This document shows, piece after piece, positions 33,983 to 43,751 of a stretch of 64,000 nt of DNA. Origin of the DNA: an uncultured beta proteobacterium (GTDB lineage: Bacteria; Pseudomonadota; Gammaproteobacteria; Burkholderiales; Burkholderiaceae_C); contig CAIRAW010000045.1 in assembly GCA_903876735.1 (NCBI GenBank), forward strand, positions 84,405 through 148,404, read 5' to 3'. How positions within the stretch are numbered: the stretch's first letter is position 1; every line of letters begins with the position of its first letter. The notes beneath the pieces were generated by a model, which searched no databases, was not told the DNA's origin, and was given only the letters and a program-made list of their open reading frames with translations. The position numbers and the translations under genes are program-made.

Positions 33983-36226
33983 ATGAGACTGCTTGGTTTT
34001 TGCAAGCGCCACGCGCTGCGCATTGGACTGAGCCTGTTGCTGGCGCTGCCGATTTTGTTCAATGCGCTCGGGTGGCTCGATCTGGAATTTGTTGGGCGCC
34101 TGGAAAATTACGCCTATGACCTGCGCTTGCAGTGGGCCATGCCTGACAGTGTGGACAAGCGCATTGTCATTTTGGACATTGACGAAAAAAGCCTGCGAGA
34201 ACAGGGCCAATGGCCTTGGTCACGCAACAAACTGGCCCGGATGGTAGACCTGCTGTTTGACCGCTACCAGATTGACACGCTTGGCTTTGATATCCTGTTC
34301 GCCGAGCGTGATGGCAGTTCTGGTCTTGGGACGCTGGAGCAACTGGCGCAGGGTCCGCTGCGTGGCGATGCCGGTTTTAATACTGCGCTTGGCAAGCTCA
34401 AATCCGGATTGGACTACGACCAGCTCTTTGCCAACAGCCTGAAAGACAGGCGCATTGCGTTGGGTTTTTACTTTCGCCAGGGCGAAAAGCATGAACCCAA
34501 TGTCGGCAACTTGCCGCCGCCACCGCCGACACAGACAACAGGCGCCTTCGATGCAAGCCTTGTCGGCGCGACAGTTGCCACCGGATTTACAGCGAACTTG
34601 CCGCAGTTGCAGACAAACGGCATGGCCGCCGGCTATTTCGATCTGTCGAGTTTGCAGGACCCGGATGGTGTGATCCGGCGCCTGCCATTGCTGCAGGTAT
34701 ATGACGGCACTTTGTATGAGACATTGGGGCTTGCTGTTGCCAGGCTGGCTTCGCGTCAGGCGACGATCAAGCTGGACTATGCGAACGGGGAAAAGTCCGC
34801 ACTGGCCCTGGAAAACATCAAGCTGGGCAAGCACATCATCCCGGTCGACAGCAACGTAGCAGCGCTGGTTCCGTACCGTGGACGCCAGGGCAGTTTCCCG
34901 TATGTTTCTGCCAGCGATGTGTTGCAGGGCAAGGTGGTGGAGCCCGATGTCCTGCGCGGCGCGATTGTGCTGATAGGTGCGACTGCACCGGGCTTGAACG
35001 ATTTGCGTACGACACCCGTGCAGGAGATCTACCCCGGCGTCGAAGTCCATGCCAATCTGATTGCCGGCATTCTCGACGACGAAGTCAAGGAGCGACCGAC
35101 TTCTGTAACCGGGTATGAGGTCGCCCCACTGGCGCTGGTAACGCTGCTGCTGGTGCTGGCACTACCGGCTCTGAAGCCGCTGGCGGCCACCCTGTTAACA
35201 GTCGGACTAGTGGCAAGTCATGTGGCTGTCAATCTGTACCTATGGGATCACGACAACCTGTGCTTGCCGGTGGCCTCAGTCTTGCTCTTGATGACCCTTC
35301 TTTTTGTCTTCAACATGTCCTACGGCTTTTTTGTCGAGGCGCGCGGCAAACGATTGCTCACTGGTCTGTTTGGTCAGTACGTGCCGCCCGAACTGGTGGA
35401 CGAAATGTCGAAAGACCCCGGCGCTTATTCGCTGGCGGGCGAGAGCCGGGAACTGACGGTTCTGTTCTCCGACGTGCGCGGTTTCACGACTATTTCCGAA
35501 GGCCTCGATCCGACGCAACTGACCGGGTTGATGAATGAATTCCTGACGCCGATGACGCGGGTGATTCATCACCATCGCGGCACCATCGACAAGTACATGG
35601 GCGACGCCATCATGGCCTTTTGGGGAGCGCCGGTGAACGACCCGCAGCATGCTCGTTACGCCCTGCAGGCCGCCATGGCCATGATCGCCGATCTGGACGC
35701 CTTGCAGGACCGTTTCAAGGCCAAGGGCTGGCCACCAATCAGGATCGGTGTCGGTCTGAATACGGGTGAAATGACGGTCGGCAATATGGGCTCAGAGTTC
35801 CGCCTGGCCTATACCGTGATGGGTGACGCCGTAAACCTGGGTTCGCGCCTGGAAGGTCTGACCAAGGAGTACGGAGTCCAGATCATCGTCAGCGAGTTCA
35901 CCCGGACCGCTGTGCCCGACTTTGCCTACCGGGAACTTGATTGTGTGCGCGTCAAGGGCAAGGCCAAGCCGGTCAGCATTTACGAGCCGCTCGGGCCACT
36001 CAGCGAGTGTGCCGGCACGGTTTTGGATGAACTGGTAAGCCACGAAGCGGCCTTGCGTGCCTACCGTGAACAGAACTGGGCACTGGCGCAAGAGCGTTTT
36101 AAGGGCTTGCAGGACCGCGATCCGCAGCGTTATCTCTATCAGCTCTATGCCGAGCGCATTACCCATTTTCAGCAGCACCCGCCCAGCGACAATTGGGACG
36201 GAGCCTTCACATTCACGACCAAGTGA
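33983..36226 (+). CDS. CHASE2-domain adenylate cyclase (class III)
   Basis: 747 residues. One N-terminal membrane helix (about 12-30) leads into a periplasmic CHASE2 domain (about 33-365; DLRLQWAMPDS, ILDIDEKSL, DTLGFDILFAERD, GVEVHANLIAGIL). Three membrane helices (about 375-455) and a cytoplasmic cyclase domain follow (about 490-665). Catalytic metal ligands are Asp497 (FSDVRGFT) and Asp541 (YMGDAIMAFWG); base-selecting residues are Lys537 and probably Thr611, the pair seen in bacterial adenylate cyclases; Asn618 and Arg622 are the transition-state pair. A proline run (PPPPPTQTTG) lies inside CHASE2. It starts 14 bases after tpsB and looks to be the last gene of the unit. Confidence 0.9.
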   Translation: MRLLGFCKRHALRIGLSLLLALPILFNALGWLDLEFVGRLENYAYDLRLQWAMPDSVDKRIVILDIDEKSLREQGQWPWSRNKLARMVDLLFDRYQIDTLGFDILFAERDGSSGLGTLEQLAQGPLRGDAGFNTALGKLKSGLDYDQLFANSLKDRRIALGFYFRQGEKHEPNVGNLPPPPPTQTTGAFDASLVGATVATGFTANLPQLQTNGMAAGYFDLSSLQDPDGVIRRLPLLQVYDGTLYETLGLAVARLASRQATIKLDYANGEKSALALENIKLGKHIIPVDSNVAALVPYRGRQGSFPYVSASDVLQGKVVEPDVLRGAIVLIGATAPGLNDLRTTPVQEIYPGVEVHANLIAGILDDEVKERPTSVTGYEVAPLALVTLLLVLALPALKPLAATLLTVGLVASHVAVNLYLWDHDNLCLPVASVLLLMTLLFVFNMSYGFFVEARGKRLLTGLFGQYVPPELVDEMSKDPGAYSLAGESRELTVLFSDVRGFTTISEGLDPTQLTGLMNEFLTPMTRVIHHHRGTIDKYMGDAIMAFWGAPVNDPQHARYALQAAMAMIADLDALQDRFKAKGWPPIRIGVGLNTGEMTVGNMGSEFRLAYTVMGDAVNLGSRLEGLTKEYGVQIIVSEFTRTAVPDFAYRELDCVRVKGKAKPVSIYEPLGPLSECAGTVLDELVSHEAALRAYREQNWALAQERFKGLQDRDPQRYLYQLYAERITHFQQHPPSDNWDGAFTFTTK

Positions 36227-36372
36227 GAGGGTGCCAATCGGCCACACCCATTATGGTTTTTGGCGACTTGGGTGCATGTGCGGCCCCAAACCGTGATACC
36301 GTTGCCGATAATGATGGGACTGTGGGGCTGTTCACACGTTTCCCTCCAATAGACAGATACAGGTAAATAAAA

Positions 36373-36786
36373 ATGGCAGGTTTGAAAGCAGGCGATCCGA
36401 CACCACAGGCGATGACGGTGCACAGCCAGTCCAGGGTGCTGGAGGTTGGGTTTTCCGACGGCAAGACCTTTCGCATCCCGTTTGAGTTGATGCGTGTGTA
36501 CTCGCCCTCCGCTGATGTGCAGGGCCATGGACCTGGGCAGGAAGTCTTGCAGACGGGTAAGCGCAATGTGACTCTGACCGCACTCGAGCCGGTTGGCAAT
36601 TACGCCGTGCAGCCGACGTTTTCCGATGGCCACGACTCCGGCCTTTTTTCCTGGGAATATCTTTATTTCCTGGGTTCGCAGGAGGAAAAGCTGTGGGCGG
36701 ACTATGAGGCACGGGTGGCCGCTGCGGGCGTATCGCGGGATACGCCGATGCCGGACAAGGCCGCTCCGAGTTGCGCCAGTCGTTGA
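36373..36786 (+). CDS. DUF971-domain protein
   Basis: 137 residues. The protein matches DUF971, the domain that forms the N-terminal part of gamma-butyrobetaine hydroxylases: LEVGFSDGKTFRIPFELMRVYSPSA, VGNYAVQPTFSDGHDSGLFSWEYL. It stands alone here without the oxygenase domain. In betaproteobacteria such genes commonly precede ubiE, as here (15 bases apart). The function is unknown; a link to Fe-S or quinone metabolism is sometimes suggested by context only. Confidence 0.85.
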   Translation: MAGLKAGDPTPQAMTVHSQSRVLEVGFSDGKTFRIPFELMRVYSPSADVQGHGPGQEVLQTGKRNVTLTALEPVGNYAVQPTFSDGHDSGLFSWEYLYFLGSQEEKLWADYEARVAAAGVSRDTPMPDKAAPSCASR

Positions 36787-36801
36787 ACTAATATCCTAAC
36801 C

Positions 36802-37533
36802 ATGACAACAACACATTTTGGCTATAAGTCGGTCGACGAGACTGAAAAAGCAAAGCACGTGCGGGGCGTTTTTGATTCTGTCGCGTCCAAGTACGACGTG
36901 ATGAACGACTTGATGTCGATGGGGCTGCACCGGGCCTGGAAGGCTTACACCGTGCTGGTGGCCGATATCCGCGAAGGCTATCAGGTGCTCGATATTGCCG
37001 GGGGGACTGGCGATCTGGCGCTGGCGTTTTCCAAAAAAGTAGGGAAAAGCGGGCGCGTTGTGCATACCGACATCAACGAGGCCATGCTGCGCACCGGGCG
37101 CGACCGCCTGCTTGATGCCGGGGTCGCCCTGCCGACGCTGGTTTGCGATGCGGAAAAATTGCCGTTCCCGACCGGTCATTTTGATGTGGTGAGCGTCGCC
37201 TTCGGTCTGCGCAACATGACGCACAAGGACGTAGCGCTAACCGAGATGAACCGCGTCCTCAAGCCTGGTGGCAAGTTACTGGTGCTCGAGTTTTCCAAAG
37301 TGGCACCGCCCCTGGAAAAAGCCTACGACTGGTATTCCTTCAAGATCCTGCCGCAATTGGGCAAATGGGTGGCCGGCGATGATGCGAGCTACCGCTACCT
37401 GGCCGAGTCGATTCGTATGCATCCGGGGCAGGACGAACTGAAAGCGATGATGAAGCAGGCCGGTTTTGGCCATGTCGACTATCACAACCTGACCGGCGGA
37501 CTGGTCGCTTTACATGTTGGCATCAAGTGCTGA
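36802..37533 (+). CDS. ubiE: ubiquinone/menaquinone methyltransferase UbiE
   Basis: 243 residues. UbiE is the C-methyltransferase of ubiquinone synthesis (and of menaquinone where made). Characteristic segments are [25 protein letters not shown], the SAM motif [12 protein letters not shown], and [27 protein letters not shown]. Length is normal. It heads a run of quinone genes including ubiJ and ubiB. Confidence 0.96.
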   Translation: MTTTHFGYKSVDETEKAKHVRGVFDSVASKYDVMNDLMSMGLHRAWKAYTVLVADIREGYQVLDIAGGTGDLALAFSKKVGKSGRVVHTDINEAMLRTGRDRLLDAGVALPTLVCDAEKLPFPTGHFDVVSVAFGLRNMTHKDVALTEMNRVLKPGGKLLVLEFSKVAPPLEKAYDWYSFKILPQLGKWVAGDDASYRYLAESIRMHPGQDELKAMMKQAGFGHVDYHNLTGGLVALHVGIKC

Positions 37534-37584
37534 ACTTGATAATTTGACTCCGAGCCGCAACTAAAAAGACTATTTGGAGATTTG

Positions 37585-38562
37585 ATGAAATTCTGGACTT
37601 TGTTATTGACGGTGTTTCTGGCGCTGGCCAGTGTGGACGCAGACGCGGCGCGTTTGGGCGGTGGTCGGTCGGTCGGCCGGCAGTCCAGCAATGTGACGCA
37701 GCGCCAGGCGGCGCCCGCCCAAAACGCTGTCAAACCGGCAGCACCTGCACCGGCGCCTGCTGCACCGGCAGCCGTGCCGCCCAAGAAACCTTGGGGCGCC
37801 ATGCTCGGTGGTTTGGCCGCGGGTCTCGGTTTGGCCTGGCTGGCCAGTTCCCTGGGAATTGGCGGCGGTGCCATCGCCCAGTTCATGCTGTTTGCGCTGC
37901 TGGCGCTGGTGATCATGATGGTGGTTGGGCGCTTCATGCGCTCGCGAAAAACGGCGCAGGAAGGGCAAGCGGGGGGCTCGCCGTTTGCATTTCAAGGTGC
38001 TTCGCCTGCCGGTGGCGTGCAGGCGCCGGCCAGCTACCGACCAGAAAATGTTGGCAACGACGCTTCAGCCCGTCCGTGGGAGCGCGGCAATTCAACTTTT
38101 GGCTCGCTCAAGGAAGCACCGGCGGTTGCTGGCTCCCTGATTGGCTCCGGTCTGACAGGCTCGCAAAGCTGGGGCATCCCTGATGGTTTTGATGTCCAGG
38201 GTTTCCTTGGCTCGGCCAAGGCAAATTTTGTATCGCTGCAAGCGGCCTGGGACAAGTCGGATATCAATGCCCTGCGCGTCATGATGACGGATGGCATGTT
38301 GCAGGAAATTCAGACGCAGTTGGCAGAGCGTGAAAGCAACAGCGGCCGACCAGGCAACCTGACGGACGTGGTAATGATCGAAGCCCAACTCCTGGGGATC
38401 GAGGATCTGGGTGACGATTACATGGCCAGCGTTGAGTTCTCCGGCATGATCCGCGAAGACGCTTCGGCCGGCCCGAGCCCGTTCCGCGAAGTCTGGAACA
38501 TGACCAAGCCCAAGAACGGCAGGAGCGGCTGGCTGGTGGCTGGTGTGCAGGCCTTGCAGTAA
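37585..38562 (+). CDS. exported/membrane Tim44-like domain protein
   Basis: 325 residues from ATG 37585, with GGAGA six bases upstream. A signal peptide (to about SVDADA) is followed by a Pro/Ala-rich linker, a Gly/Leu-rich hydrophobic hairpin (about 70-110), and a C-terminal Tim44-like domain (about 205-325; FLGSAKANFVSLQAAWDKSDINALRVMMTDGML). Tim44-like bacterial proteins are membrane-associated and of unknown role. It lies between ubiE and ubiJ, the usual arrangement in Burkholderiales. Confidence 0.85.
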   Translation: MKFWTLLLTVFLALASVDADAARLGGGRSVGRQSSNVTQRQAAPAQNAVKPAAPAPAPAAPAAVPPKKPWGAMLGGLAAGLGLAWLASSLGIGGGAIAQFMLFALLALVIMMVVGRFMRSRKTAQEGQAGGSPFAFQGASPAGGVQAPASYRPENVGNDASARPWERGNSTFGSLKEAPAVAGSLIGSGLTGSQSWGIPDGFDVQGFLGSAKANFVSLQAAWDKSDINALRVMMTDGMLQEIQTQLAERESNSGRPGNLTDVVMIEAQLLGIEDLGDDYMASVEFSGMIREDASAGPSPFREVWNMTKPKNGRSGWLVAGVQALQ

Positions 38563-38618
38563 CGCGTTTCGGAGGATCGCGCCAAGGCGCGCGAAGATTC
38601 AGGGAATAATAGGGGGCT

Positions 38619-39170
38619 ATGGCAACACAGTCCCCCTTTTTATTGCTCGAAGGTTTTCTCAAAACACTTCCGCTTCCCGATTTGCAGCCTCCGTCCTGGG
38701 CGCGTGAAGAAGTTCAGCGCCGCATTGTCCTGCTGCTCAACCACATCCTGAGTCAGGAGAAAGAGGCCATGAGCCGTCTGACACGGCAAAAGGGTCGGGT
38801 TATGCAACTGCAGTGGCGCTCCTTTTCCATGTGCCTGGTGGCAACGCCGGCCGGTCTGCTGGACCAGGCTGACGCCACGGCCAAGGCCGATCTGGTGCTG
38901 GCGCTGACCGAAGAGTCTCCTTTGAATCTGGCGCAAGGCTTTCTGAGCGGAACGCGGCCAGCGGTGCGAATCGCTGGCGATGTGCAATTGGCGGCCGAGG
39001 TCAACTGGTTGGCTGACCATGTTCGTTGGGACCTGGAAGAAGACCTTGCGCGCGTGATCGGCGACACGCCAGCGCACACCCTGAGCGAAACGGCACGGGC
39101 CATGGCGAAAGGTCTGCAGCAGTTCATTGGCACGGTTTCACCGAGTAGTCCCGGCAAGGCCCAGACATGA
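38619..39170 (+). CDS. ubiJ: ubiquinone biosynthesis accessory factor UbiJ (SCP2-like)
   Basis: 183 residues. The N-terminal half resembles an SCP2 lipid-binding fold with the conserved [30 protein letters not shown] in the centre. UbiJ binds ubiquinone intermediates and organises the soluble Ubi complex. The stop overlaps the ubiB start by four bases (ATGA), so translation is coupled. ubiE-ubiJ-ubiB matches the E. coli order. Confidence 0.9.
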   Translation: MATQSPFLLLEGFLKTLPLPDLQPPSWAREEVQRRIVLLLNHILSQEKEAMSRLTRQKGRVMQLQWRSFSMCLVATPAGLLDQADATAKADLVLALTEESPLNLAQGFLSGTRPAVRIAGDVQLAAEVNWLADHVRWDLEEDLARVIGDTPAHTLSETARAMAKGLQQFIGTVSPSSPGKAQT

Positions 39171-40732
39171 GGCGCCTGTTTCGGGGCGCCTTCATTCTCT
39201 GGGTGCTCTTTCGCTATGGTCTGGATCAGTTGCTGCTGACCAGTTTTCAGCGACCCAGTTTGAATGCGCTGGCCCGCGTGCTTGCCATCGGGCGTAATCT
39301 GGAAGCGTCGCCCGGTCAGCGTATCCGTGAGGCGCTGGAGCGATTGGGCCCCATATTCGTGAAATTCGGTCAGGTGTTGTCGACCCGGCGCGACCTGTTG
39401 CCCAAGGACATTGCCGACGAACTGGCCAAGCTGCAGGATCGGGTTCCACCGTTCCCGAGCGAGGTTGCAATCGCGACCATCGAGCGCTCCTTCCAGAAGA
39501 AGCTGGAAGATATTTTTATCTCATTTGAGCGGGAACCGGTTGCCAGCGCATCGATTGCACAGGTTCATTTCGGTGTGCTCAAGGACCGCGACGGTCACGC
39601 GCGCGAAGTTGCCGTCAAGGTGCTTCGCCCCGGCATGCTGGCGGCCATCGAAAAAGACCTGAGCCTGATGCGCATGATGGCGGCCTGGGTTGGTGGCATC
39701 TCCAGTGTTGCCAGACGCCTCAAGCCGCGTGAGGTGGTGGCGGAGTTCGACAAGTACCTGCATGATGAACTCGATCTGGTGCGTGAAGCGGCCAGTGCGG
39801 CACAACTGCGCCGCAACATGGCCGGGCTTGATCTGGTTCTGGTGCCGGAGATGTTCTGGGACTATTGCATGCCCGACGTGATCGTGATGGAGCGCATGCA
39901 CGGGGTGCCGGTCAGCCAGGTGGAGCGCTTGCGTGCGGCCGGTGTCGATATACCGAAGCTGGCCCGCGACGGCGTCACGATCTTTTTTACCCAGGTGTTT
40001 CGCGACGGCTTTTTCCACGCCGACATGCATCCCGGCAACATCCAGGTCAGCATCGCGCCGGCCACGTTCGGACGCTATATTTCGCTCGATTTCGGCATCA
40101 TCGGCACTTTGACCCGCTCTGACAAGGAATACCTGGCGCAGAATTTCACGGCATTTTTTCGGCGTGACTACAAACGGGTGGCGGAGTTGCATATCGAGTC
40201 GGGTTGGGTGCCAGCGGCCACGCGCGTGGACGAGCTGGAATCGGCGATCCGCTCGGTTTGCGAGCCCTATTTTGACCGGCCGCTCAAGGATTTCTCGCTC
40301 GGGCTGGTGTTGATGCGCCTGTTTCAAACCTCGCGGCGCTTTTCGGTTGAAATCCAGCCGCAACTGGTCTTGCTGCAGAAGACGCTACTCAATATCGAAG
40401 GCCTGGGGCGCCAGTTGGACCCGGATCTGGACCTCTGGAACACCGCAAAGCCGTTTCTGGAGCAGTGGATGATTGATCAGCTTGGGCCGAAAAAACTGAT
40501 TGATCAGTTGCGCAACGAGGCCCCGCTGTATGCCAAGATGCTGCCAGAGTTGCCGCGCCTGCTGTTCGATTTCCTCCAGAGCAACAAGGCCGGCTCGCAA
40601 CGCTCGCTCGACCAACTGCTGATCGAGCAAAAACGGACCAACCGGCTGCTCCAGATGTTGGTCTATGGCTGCGTCGGCTTTGTGCTCGGACTGGTGGCCA
40701 TGCAATGGGTCATTCGCATCCGGCTTTTCTAG
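39167..40732 (+). CDS. ubiB: ubiquinone biosynthesis kinase-like protein UbiB
   Basis: 521 residues. UbiB is an atypical (ADCK-type) kinase-like ATPase needed for coenzyme Q synthesis. Visible are the KxGQ motif ([16 protein letters not shown]), the Ala-rich nucleotide loop ([11 protein letters not shown]), the Lys in [18 protein letters not shown] and DFGIIG. The C-terminus has two hydrophobic helices ([18 protein letters not shown]), as in E. coli UbiB. Length is slightly shorter than E. coli (546). Confidence 0.95.
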   Translation: MRRLFRGAFILWVLFRYGLDQLLLTSFQRPSLNALARVLAIGRNLEASPGQRIREALERLGPIFVKFGQVLSTRRDLLPKDIADELAKLQDRVPPFPSEVAIATIERSFQKKLEDIFISFEREPVASASIAQVHFGVLKDRDGHAREVAVKVLRPGMLAAIEKDLSLMRMMAAWVGGISSVARRLKPREVVAEFDKYLHDELDLVREAASAAQLRRNMAGLDLVLVPEMFWDYCMPDVIVMERMHGVPVSQVERLRAAGVDIPKLARDGVTIFFTQVFRDGFFHADMHPGNIQVSIAPATFGRYISLDFGIIGTLTRSDKEYLAQNFTAFFRRDYKRVAELHIESGWVPAATRVDELESAIRSVCEPYFDRPLKDFSLGLVLMRLFQTSRRFSVEIQPQLVLLQKTLLNIEGLGRQLDPDLDLWNTAKPFLEQWMIDQLGPKKLIDQLRNEAPLYAKMLPELPRLLFDFLQSNKAGSQRSLDQLLIEQKRTNRLLQMLVYGCVGFVLGLVAMQWVIRIRLF

Positions 40733-40773
40733 GCCCCGGCTTCCCCGGAGGCGGGTCTCAGGAACCGACACCT

Positions 40774-40779
40774 TATAAT
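40774..40779 (+). promoter_or_regulatory. candidate -10 box upstream of fmdB
   Basis: TATAAT, a perfect -10 hexamer, lies 38-43 bases before the fmdB ATG in an 84-base gap after ubiB. The -35 position is not clear. The surrounding bases CCTTATAATTCAA are nearly the same as those upstream of the small lipoprotein gene at 5260-5271. It probably starts a transcript reading fmdB, the DUF502 gene and perhaps aspS. Confidence 0.45.
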
Positions 40780-40816
40780 TCAACGCTTTGCAGCTTGAAA
40801 ACTAAGCCTCATTGCC

Positions 40817-41152
40817 ATGCCAATTTACGCGTACAAATGTGAGTCCTGCGGCTTTGCCAAGGACGTGTTGCAGAAAATGTCGGATTCTCCTCTGACAGAC
40901 TGCCCGGCCTGTGCGGCGGCAACTTTCAAGAAGCAACTAACCGCAGCCGGGTTCCAACTGAAAGGCTCCGGCTGGTACGCCACCGATTTCAAGGGCGGTA
41001 GCGGGCCCGCTTCGTCTACCGCAAGCACCGGTTCTGGCGCTTCTTCGGCGCCGGCTGAAGGTGCCAAACCGAGCGAGAGTTCGGCGGCCAAGACTGAATC
41101 TGCGGCACCAGCGACTGCCGGTGGCTGTGGCGGGTCTTGCAGTTGCCACTGA
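40817..41152 (+). CDS. FmdB-family zinc-ribbon regulatory protein
   Basis: 111 residues. The N-terminus MPIYAYKCESCG and Cys8, Cys11, Cys29, Cys32 form the FmdB zinc ribbon. A Ser/Ala/Pro-rich tail follows, ending in GGCGGSCSCH, a second Cys-rich patch common in betaproteobacterial members. The function is unknown; the name comes from a putative regulator of formamidase genes. It is directly upstream of the DUF502 gene and aspS. Confidence 0.9.
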   Translation: MPIYAYKCESCGFAKDVLQKMSDSPLTDCPACAAATFKKQLTAAGFQLKGSGWYATDFKGGSGPASSTASTGSGASSAPAEGAKPSESSAAKTESAAPATAGGCGGSCSCH

Positions 41153-41183
41153 CCCCCTGACGGGCAATTTTCTGGATATTTTT

Positions 41184-41825
41184 GTGCCAATAAAGAAATA
41201 CTTGCTTACCGGCCTGCTGGTCTGGTTGCCGCTGGCCATCACCCTATGGGTTTTGTTGTGGCTGGTGGGTCTGCTTGATGCAATTTTTGGCGGGTTTTTG
41301 ACCGGTGTTGGCGCGTTAACGCCGGATTCGACACGCAACTTCCTGGCACAACTGCGCAGCATTCCTGGACTGGGTGTGGTGCTGGTCTTTTCTGCTTTGC
41401 TGGTAACGGGCGCCTTGGTGACCAACGTCGCGGGCCGTTGGTGGCTGGCGCAGTGGGACCGCTTGTTTACCCATATTCCAGTTTTCAAGTCGATCTACAA
41501 CAGTGTAAAAAAAGTGTCGGACACACTTTTTTCCAGCAATGGCAACGCGTTTCGCAAAGCCATGCTGGTCCAGTACCCGCGTGCGGGTTGCTGGACGATT
41601 GCGTTTCAGACCGGTTCCCCCAGCGGGGAGGTGGCAGGCTATCTGGGGCCGGATTTTGTCAGCGTGTATGTGCCCACCACGCCGAATCCGACCAGTGGTT
41701 TTTTCCTGATGTTGCCGCGTTCCGAGGTCATCGAATTGCGCATGAGCGTTGATGAAGCGCTAACCTACGTGATTTCCATGGGTTCAGTGGCGCCGACCTC
41801 GTCTGTTACTCATTCTTCCGATTAG
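41184..41825 (+). CDS. DUF502 membrane protein
   Basis: 213 residues from GTG 41184 (VPIKKYLLTGLLVWLPLAITLWV), the start seen in most relatives; upstream in-frame codons overlap fmdB. Two N-terminal membrane helices (about 5-32 and 58-80) are followed by a soluble part with IPVFKSIYNSVKKVSDTLF, RAGCWTIAFQTG and VPTTPNPTSGFFLMLPR, the DUF502 signature. Function unknown. It sits between fmdB and aspS, a conserved order in Burkholderiales. Confidence 0.88.
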   Translation: MPIKKYLLTGLLVWLPLAITLWVLLWLVGLLDAIFGGFLTGVGALTPDSTRNFLAQLRSIPGLGVVLVFSALLVTGALVTNVAGRWWLAQWDRLFTHIPVFKSIYNSVKKVSDTLFSSNGNAFRKAMLVQYPRAGCWTIAFQTGSPSGEVAGYLGPDFVSVYVPTTPNPTSGFFLMLPRSEVIELRMSVDEALTYVISMGSVAPTSSVTHSSD

Positions 41826-41876
41826 TATTTTTCACTAACCTGTGCCGCCGCTTTGGCTTGGCTTTGAAAGTTGTTT

Positions 41877-43691
41877 ATGGCTATGCGTTCCCACTATTGC
41901 GGTCTCGTGACCGAAGCCCTTCTGGGTCAAACTGTCAGCCTGTGCGGCTGGGTCAACCGCCGGCGTGACCATGGCGGTGTGATTTTTGTCGACATTCGTG
42001 ATCGTGAAGGTTATGTTCAGGTCGTCTGCGACCCGGACCGTGCCGAGATGTTTGCCACAGCCGAGGGTTTGCGCAACGAATTTTGCATTCAGGTCAAAGG
42101 CCTGGTGCGCGCGCGTCCGCCGGGCACCACCAACGACAACCTCAAGAGTGGCAAGGTCGAGGTGCTGTGCCATGAATTGACGGTGCTCAACCCATCGGTT
42201 ACGCCGCCGTTCCAACTTGATGACGAAGGCTTGAGCGAGACCACGCGCTTGACGCATCGGGTGCTCGATCTGCGCCGTCCTTACATGCAGAACAATCTGA
42301 TGCTGCGCTATCGCGTGACGATGGAAGTGCGCAAGTTTCTCGATGCCAATGGTTTTATCGACATTGAAACCCCAATGTTGGGCAAGTCCACGCCGGAAGG
42401 TGCGCGTGATTACCTGGTGCCGAGCCGCGTTCACGCAGGGCACTTCTTTGCCCTGCCGCAAAGCCCCCAGTTGTTCAAGCAACTGCTGATGGTTGCCGGT
42501 TATGACCGCTACTACCAGATTACCAAGTGCTTCCGCGATGAAGACTTGCGCGCCGATCGGCAACCCGAGTTCACGCAGATCGATATTGAGACCTCGTTCC
42601 TGAGCGAGCAGGAAATCCGTGACATGTTCCAGAAACTGATCACGACCGTTTTCAAAACCACCATGAATGTCGACCTCGGTGAATTCCCGGTGATGACCTA
42701 CGCCGAAGCCGCGCAACGTTTCGGCTCCGACAAGCCTGATTTGCGCGTCAAGCTTGAATTTACCGAACTGACCGACGTCATGACCGACGTGGACTTCAAG
42801 GTGTTCGCAGCGGCAGCGACCATGGCGGGTGGCCGCGTCGTGGGTCTTCGTGTGCCGGGTGGCGCGCGCGAGACCGGTGGCCTGAGCCGTGGCGAGATCG
42901 ATGCCTACGGCGAGTTTGTGAAAATTTACGGCGCCAAGGGCCTGGCTTATATCAAGGTCAATGACCTGGCCAAGGGGCGTGAGGGTTTGCAGAGCCCGAT
43001 CGTCAAGAACCTGCATGACAAGGCGCTGGCGGAAGTTCTCAAGCGCACCGGCGCACAGGACGGCGACCTGATCTTCTTTGGTGCCGACAAGATCAAAATT
43101 GTGAACGATGCCATCGGCGCGCTTCGCATCAAGATCGGGCACAGCGAGTTTGGCAAGAAGAACGCCCTGTTTGAGGCGGGATGGCGCCCGATGTGGGTGG
43201 TTGACTTCCCGATGTTTGAGTACGACGACGAGTCGCAGCGCTACACCGCCACCCACCATCCTTTCACGGCACCCAAGGAAGGTCATGAGGACTGGATGGT
43301 CACGGCCCCGGAAAAGTGCATTTCCCAGGGCTATGACATGGTTCTCAACGGCTGGGAGATGGGGGGCGGCTCGGTGCGTATCCACCGTGCCGATGTGCAG
43401 CAAAAGGTCTTCGATGCCCTGAAGATCACCCCGGCCGAAGCCCAGGACAAGTTTGGTTTCCTGCTCGACGCCCTGCAATACGGTGCGCCGCCCCACGGTG
43501 GTTTGGCCTTCGGTCTGGACCGCATCATCACCCTGATGACGGGTGCCGAGTCGATTCGCGACGTGATCGCCTTCCCGAAGACCCAGCGCGCCCAGTGTCT
43601 TCTGACGCAGGCACCGTCGCTGGTGGACGAGAAGCAGATGCGCGAACTCCATATCCGACTGCGGACGCCCGAGCCAGTCAAGGCGGTCTGA
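41877..43691 (+). CDS. aspS: aspartyl-tRNA synthetase
   Basis: 604 residues from ATG 41877 (MAMRSHYCG), with GAAAG upstream; ATG 41883 is possible. It has the N-terminal OB anticodon-binding domain ([23 protein letters not shown]), class II core motifs ([25 protein letters not shown] motif 2 region and GLAFGLDRI motif 3), and the bacterial GAD insertion domain. Length is normal for the bacterial type. A terminator follows directly. Confidence 0.97.
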   Translation: MAMRSHYCGLVTEALLGQTVSLCGWVNRRRDHGGVIFVDIRDREGYVQVVCDPDRAEMFATAEGLRNEFCIQVKGLVRARPPGTTNDNLKSGKVEVLCHELTVLNPSVTPPFQLDDEGLSETTRLTHRVLDLRRPYMQNNLMLRYRVTMEVRKFLDANGFIDIETPMLGKSTPEGARDYLVPSRVHAGHFFALPQSPQLFKQLLMVAGYDRYYQITKCFRDEDLRADRQPEFTQIDIETSFLSEQEIRDMFQKLITTVFKTTMNVDLGEFPVMTYAEAAQRFGSDKPDLRVKLEFTELTDVMTDVDFKVFAAAATMAGGRVVGLRVPGGARETGGLSRGEIDAYGEFVKIYGAKGLAYIKVNDLAKGREGLQSPIVKNLHDKALAEVLKRTGAQDGDLIFFGADKIKIVNDAIGALRIKIGHSEFGKKNALFEAGWRPMWVVDFPMFEYDDESQRYTATHHPFTAPKEGHEDWMVTAPEKCISQGYDMVLNGWEMGGGSVRIHRADVQQKVFDALKITPAEAQDKFGFLLDALQYGAPPHGGLAFGLDRIITLMTGAESIRDVIAFPKTQRAQCLLTQAPSLVDEKQMRELHIRLRTPEPVKAV

Positions 43692-43723
43692 TCAAGAGCC
43701 GGTTCGCCGCTTCAGGCAGAATG

Positions 43724-43751
43724 AAAGGACGCTCAAGCAGCGTCCTTTTTT
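43724..43751 (+). terminator. intrinsic terminator after aspS, abutting the nudB start codon
   Basis: AAAGGACGCT (43724-43733), loop CAAGC, AGCGTCCTTT (43739-43748), T-run to 43751. The perfect 10-bp stem and six T form a strong terminator. The nudB ATG starts at the next base, 43752. Confidence 0.88.

Noticed and set aside
41835..43652. 605-codon open frame on the minus strand
   Set aside because: Antisense to aspS with no recognisable motif; shadow frame.
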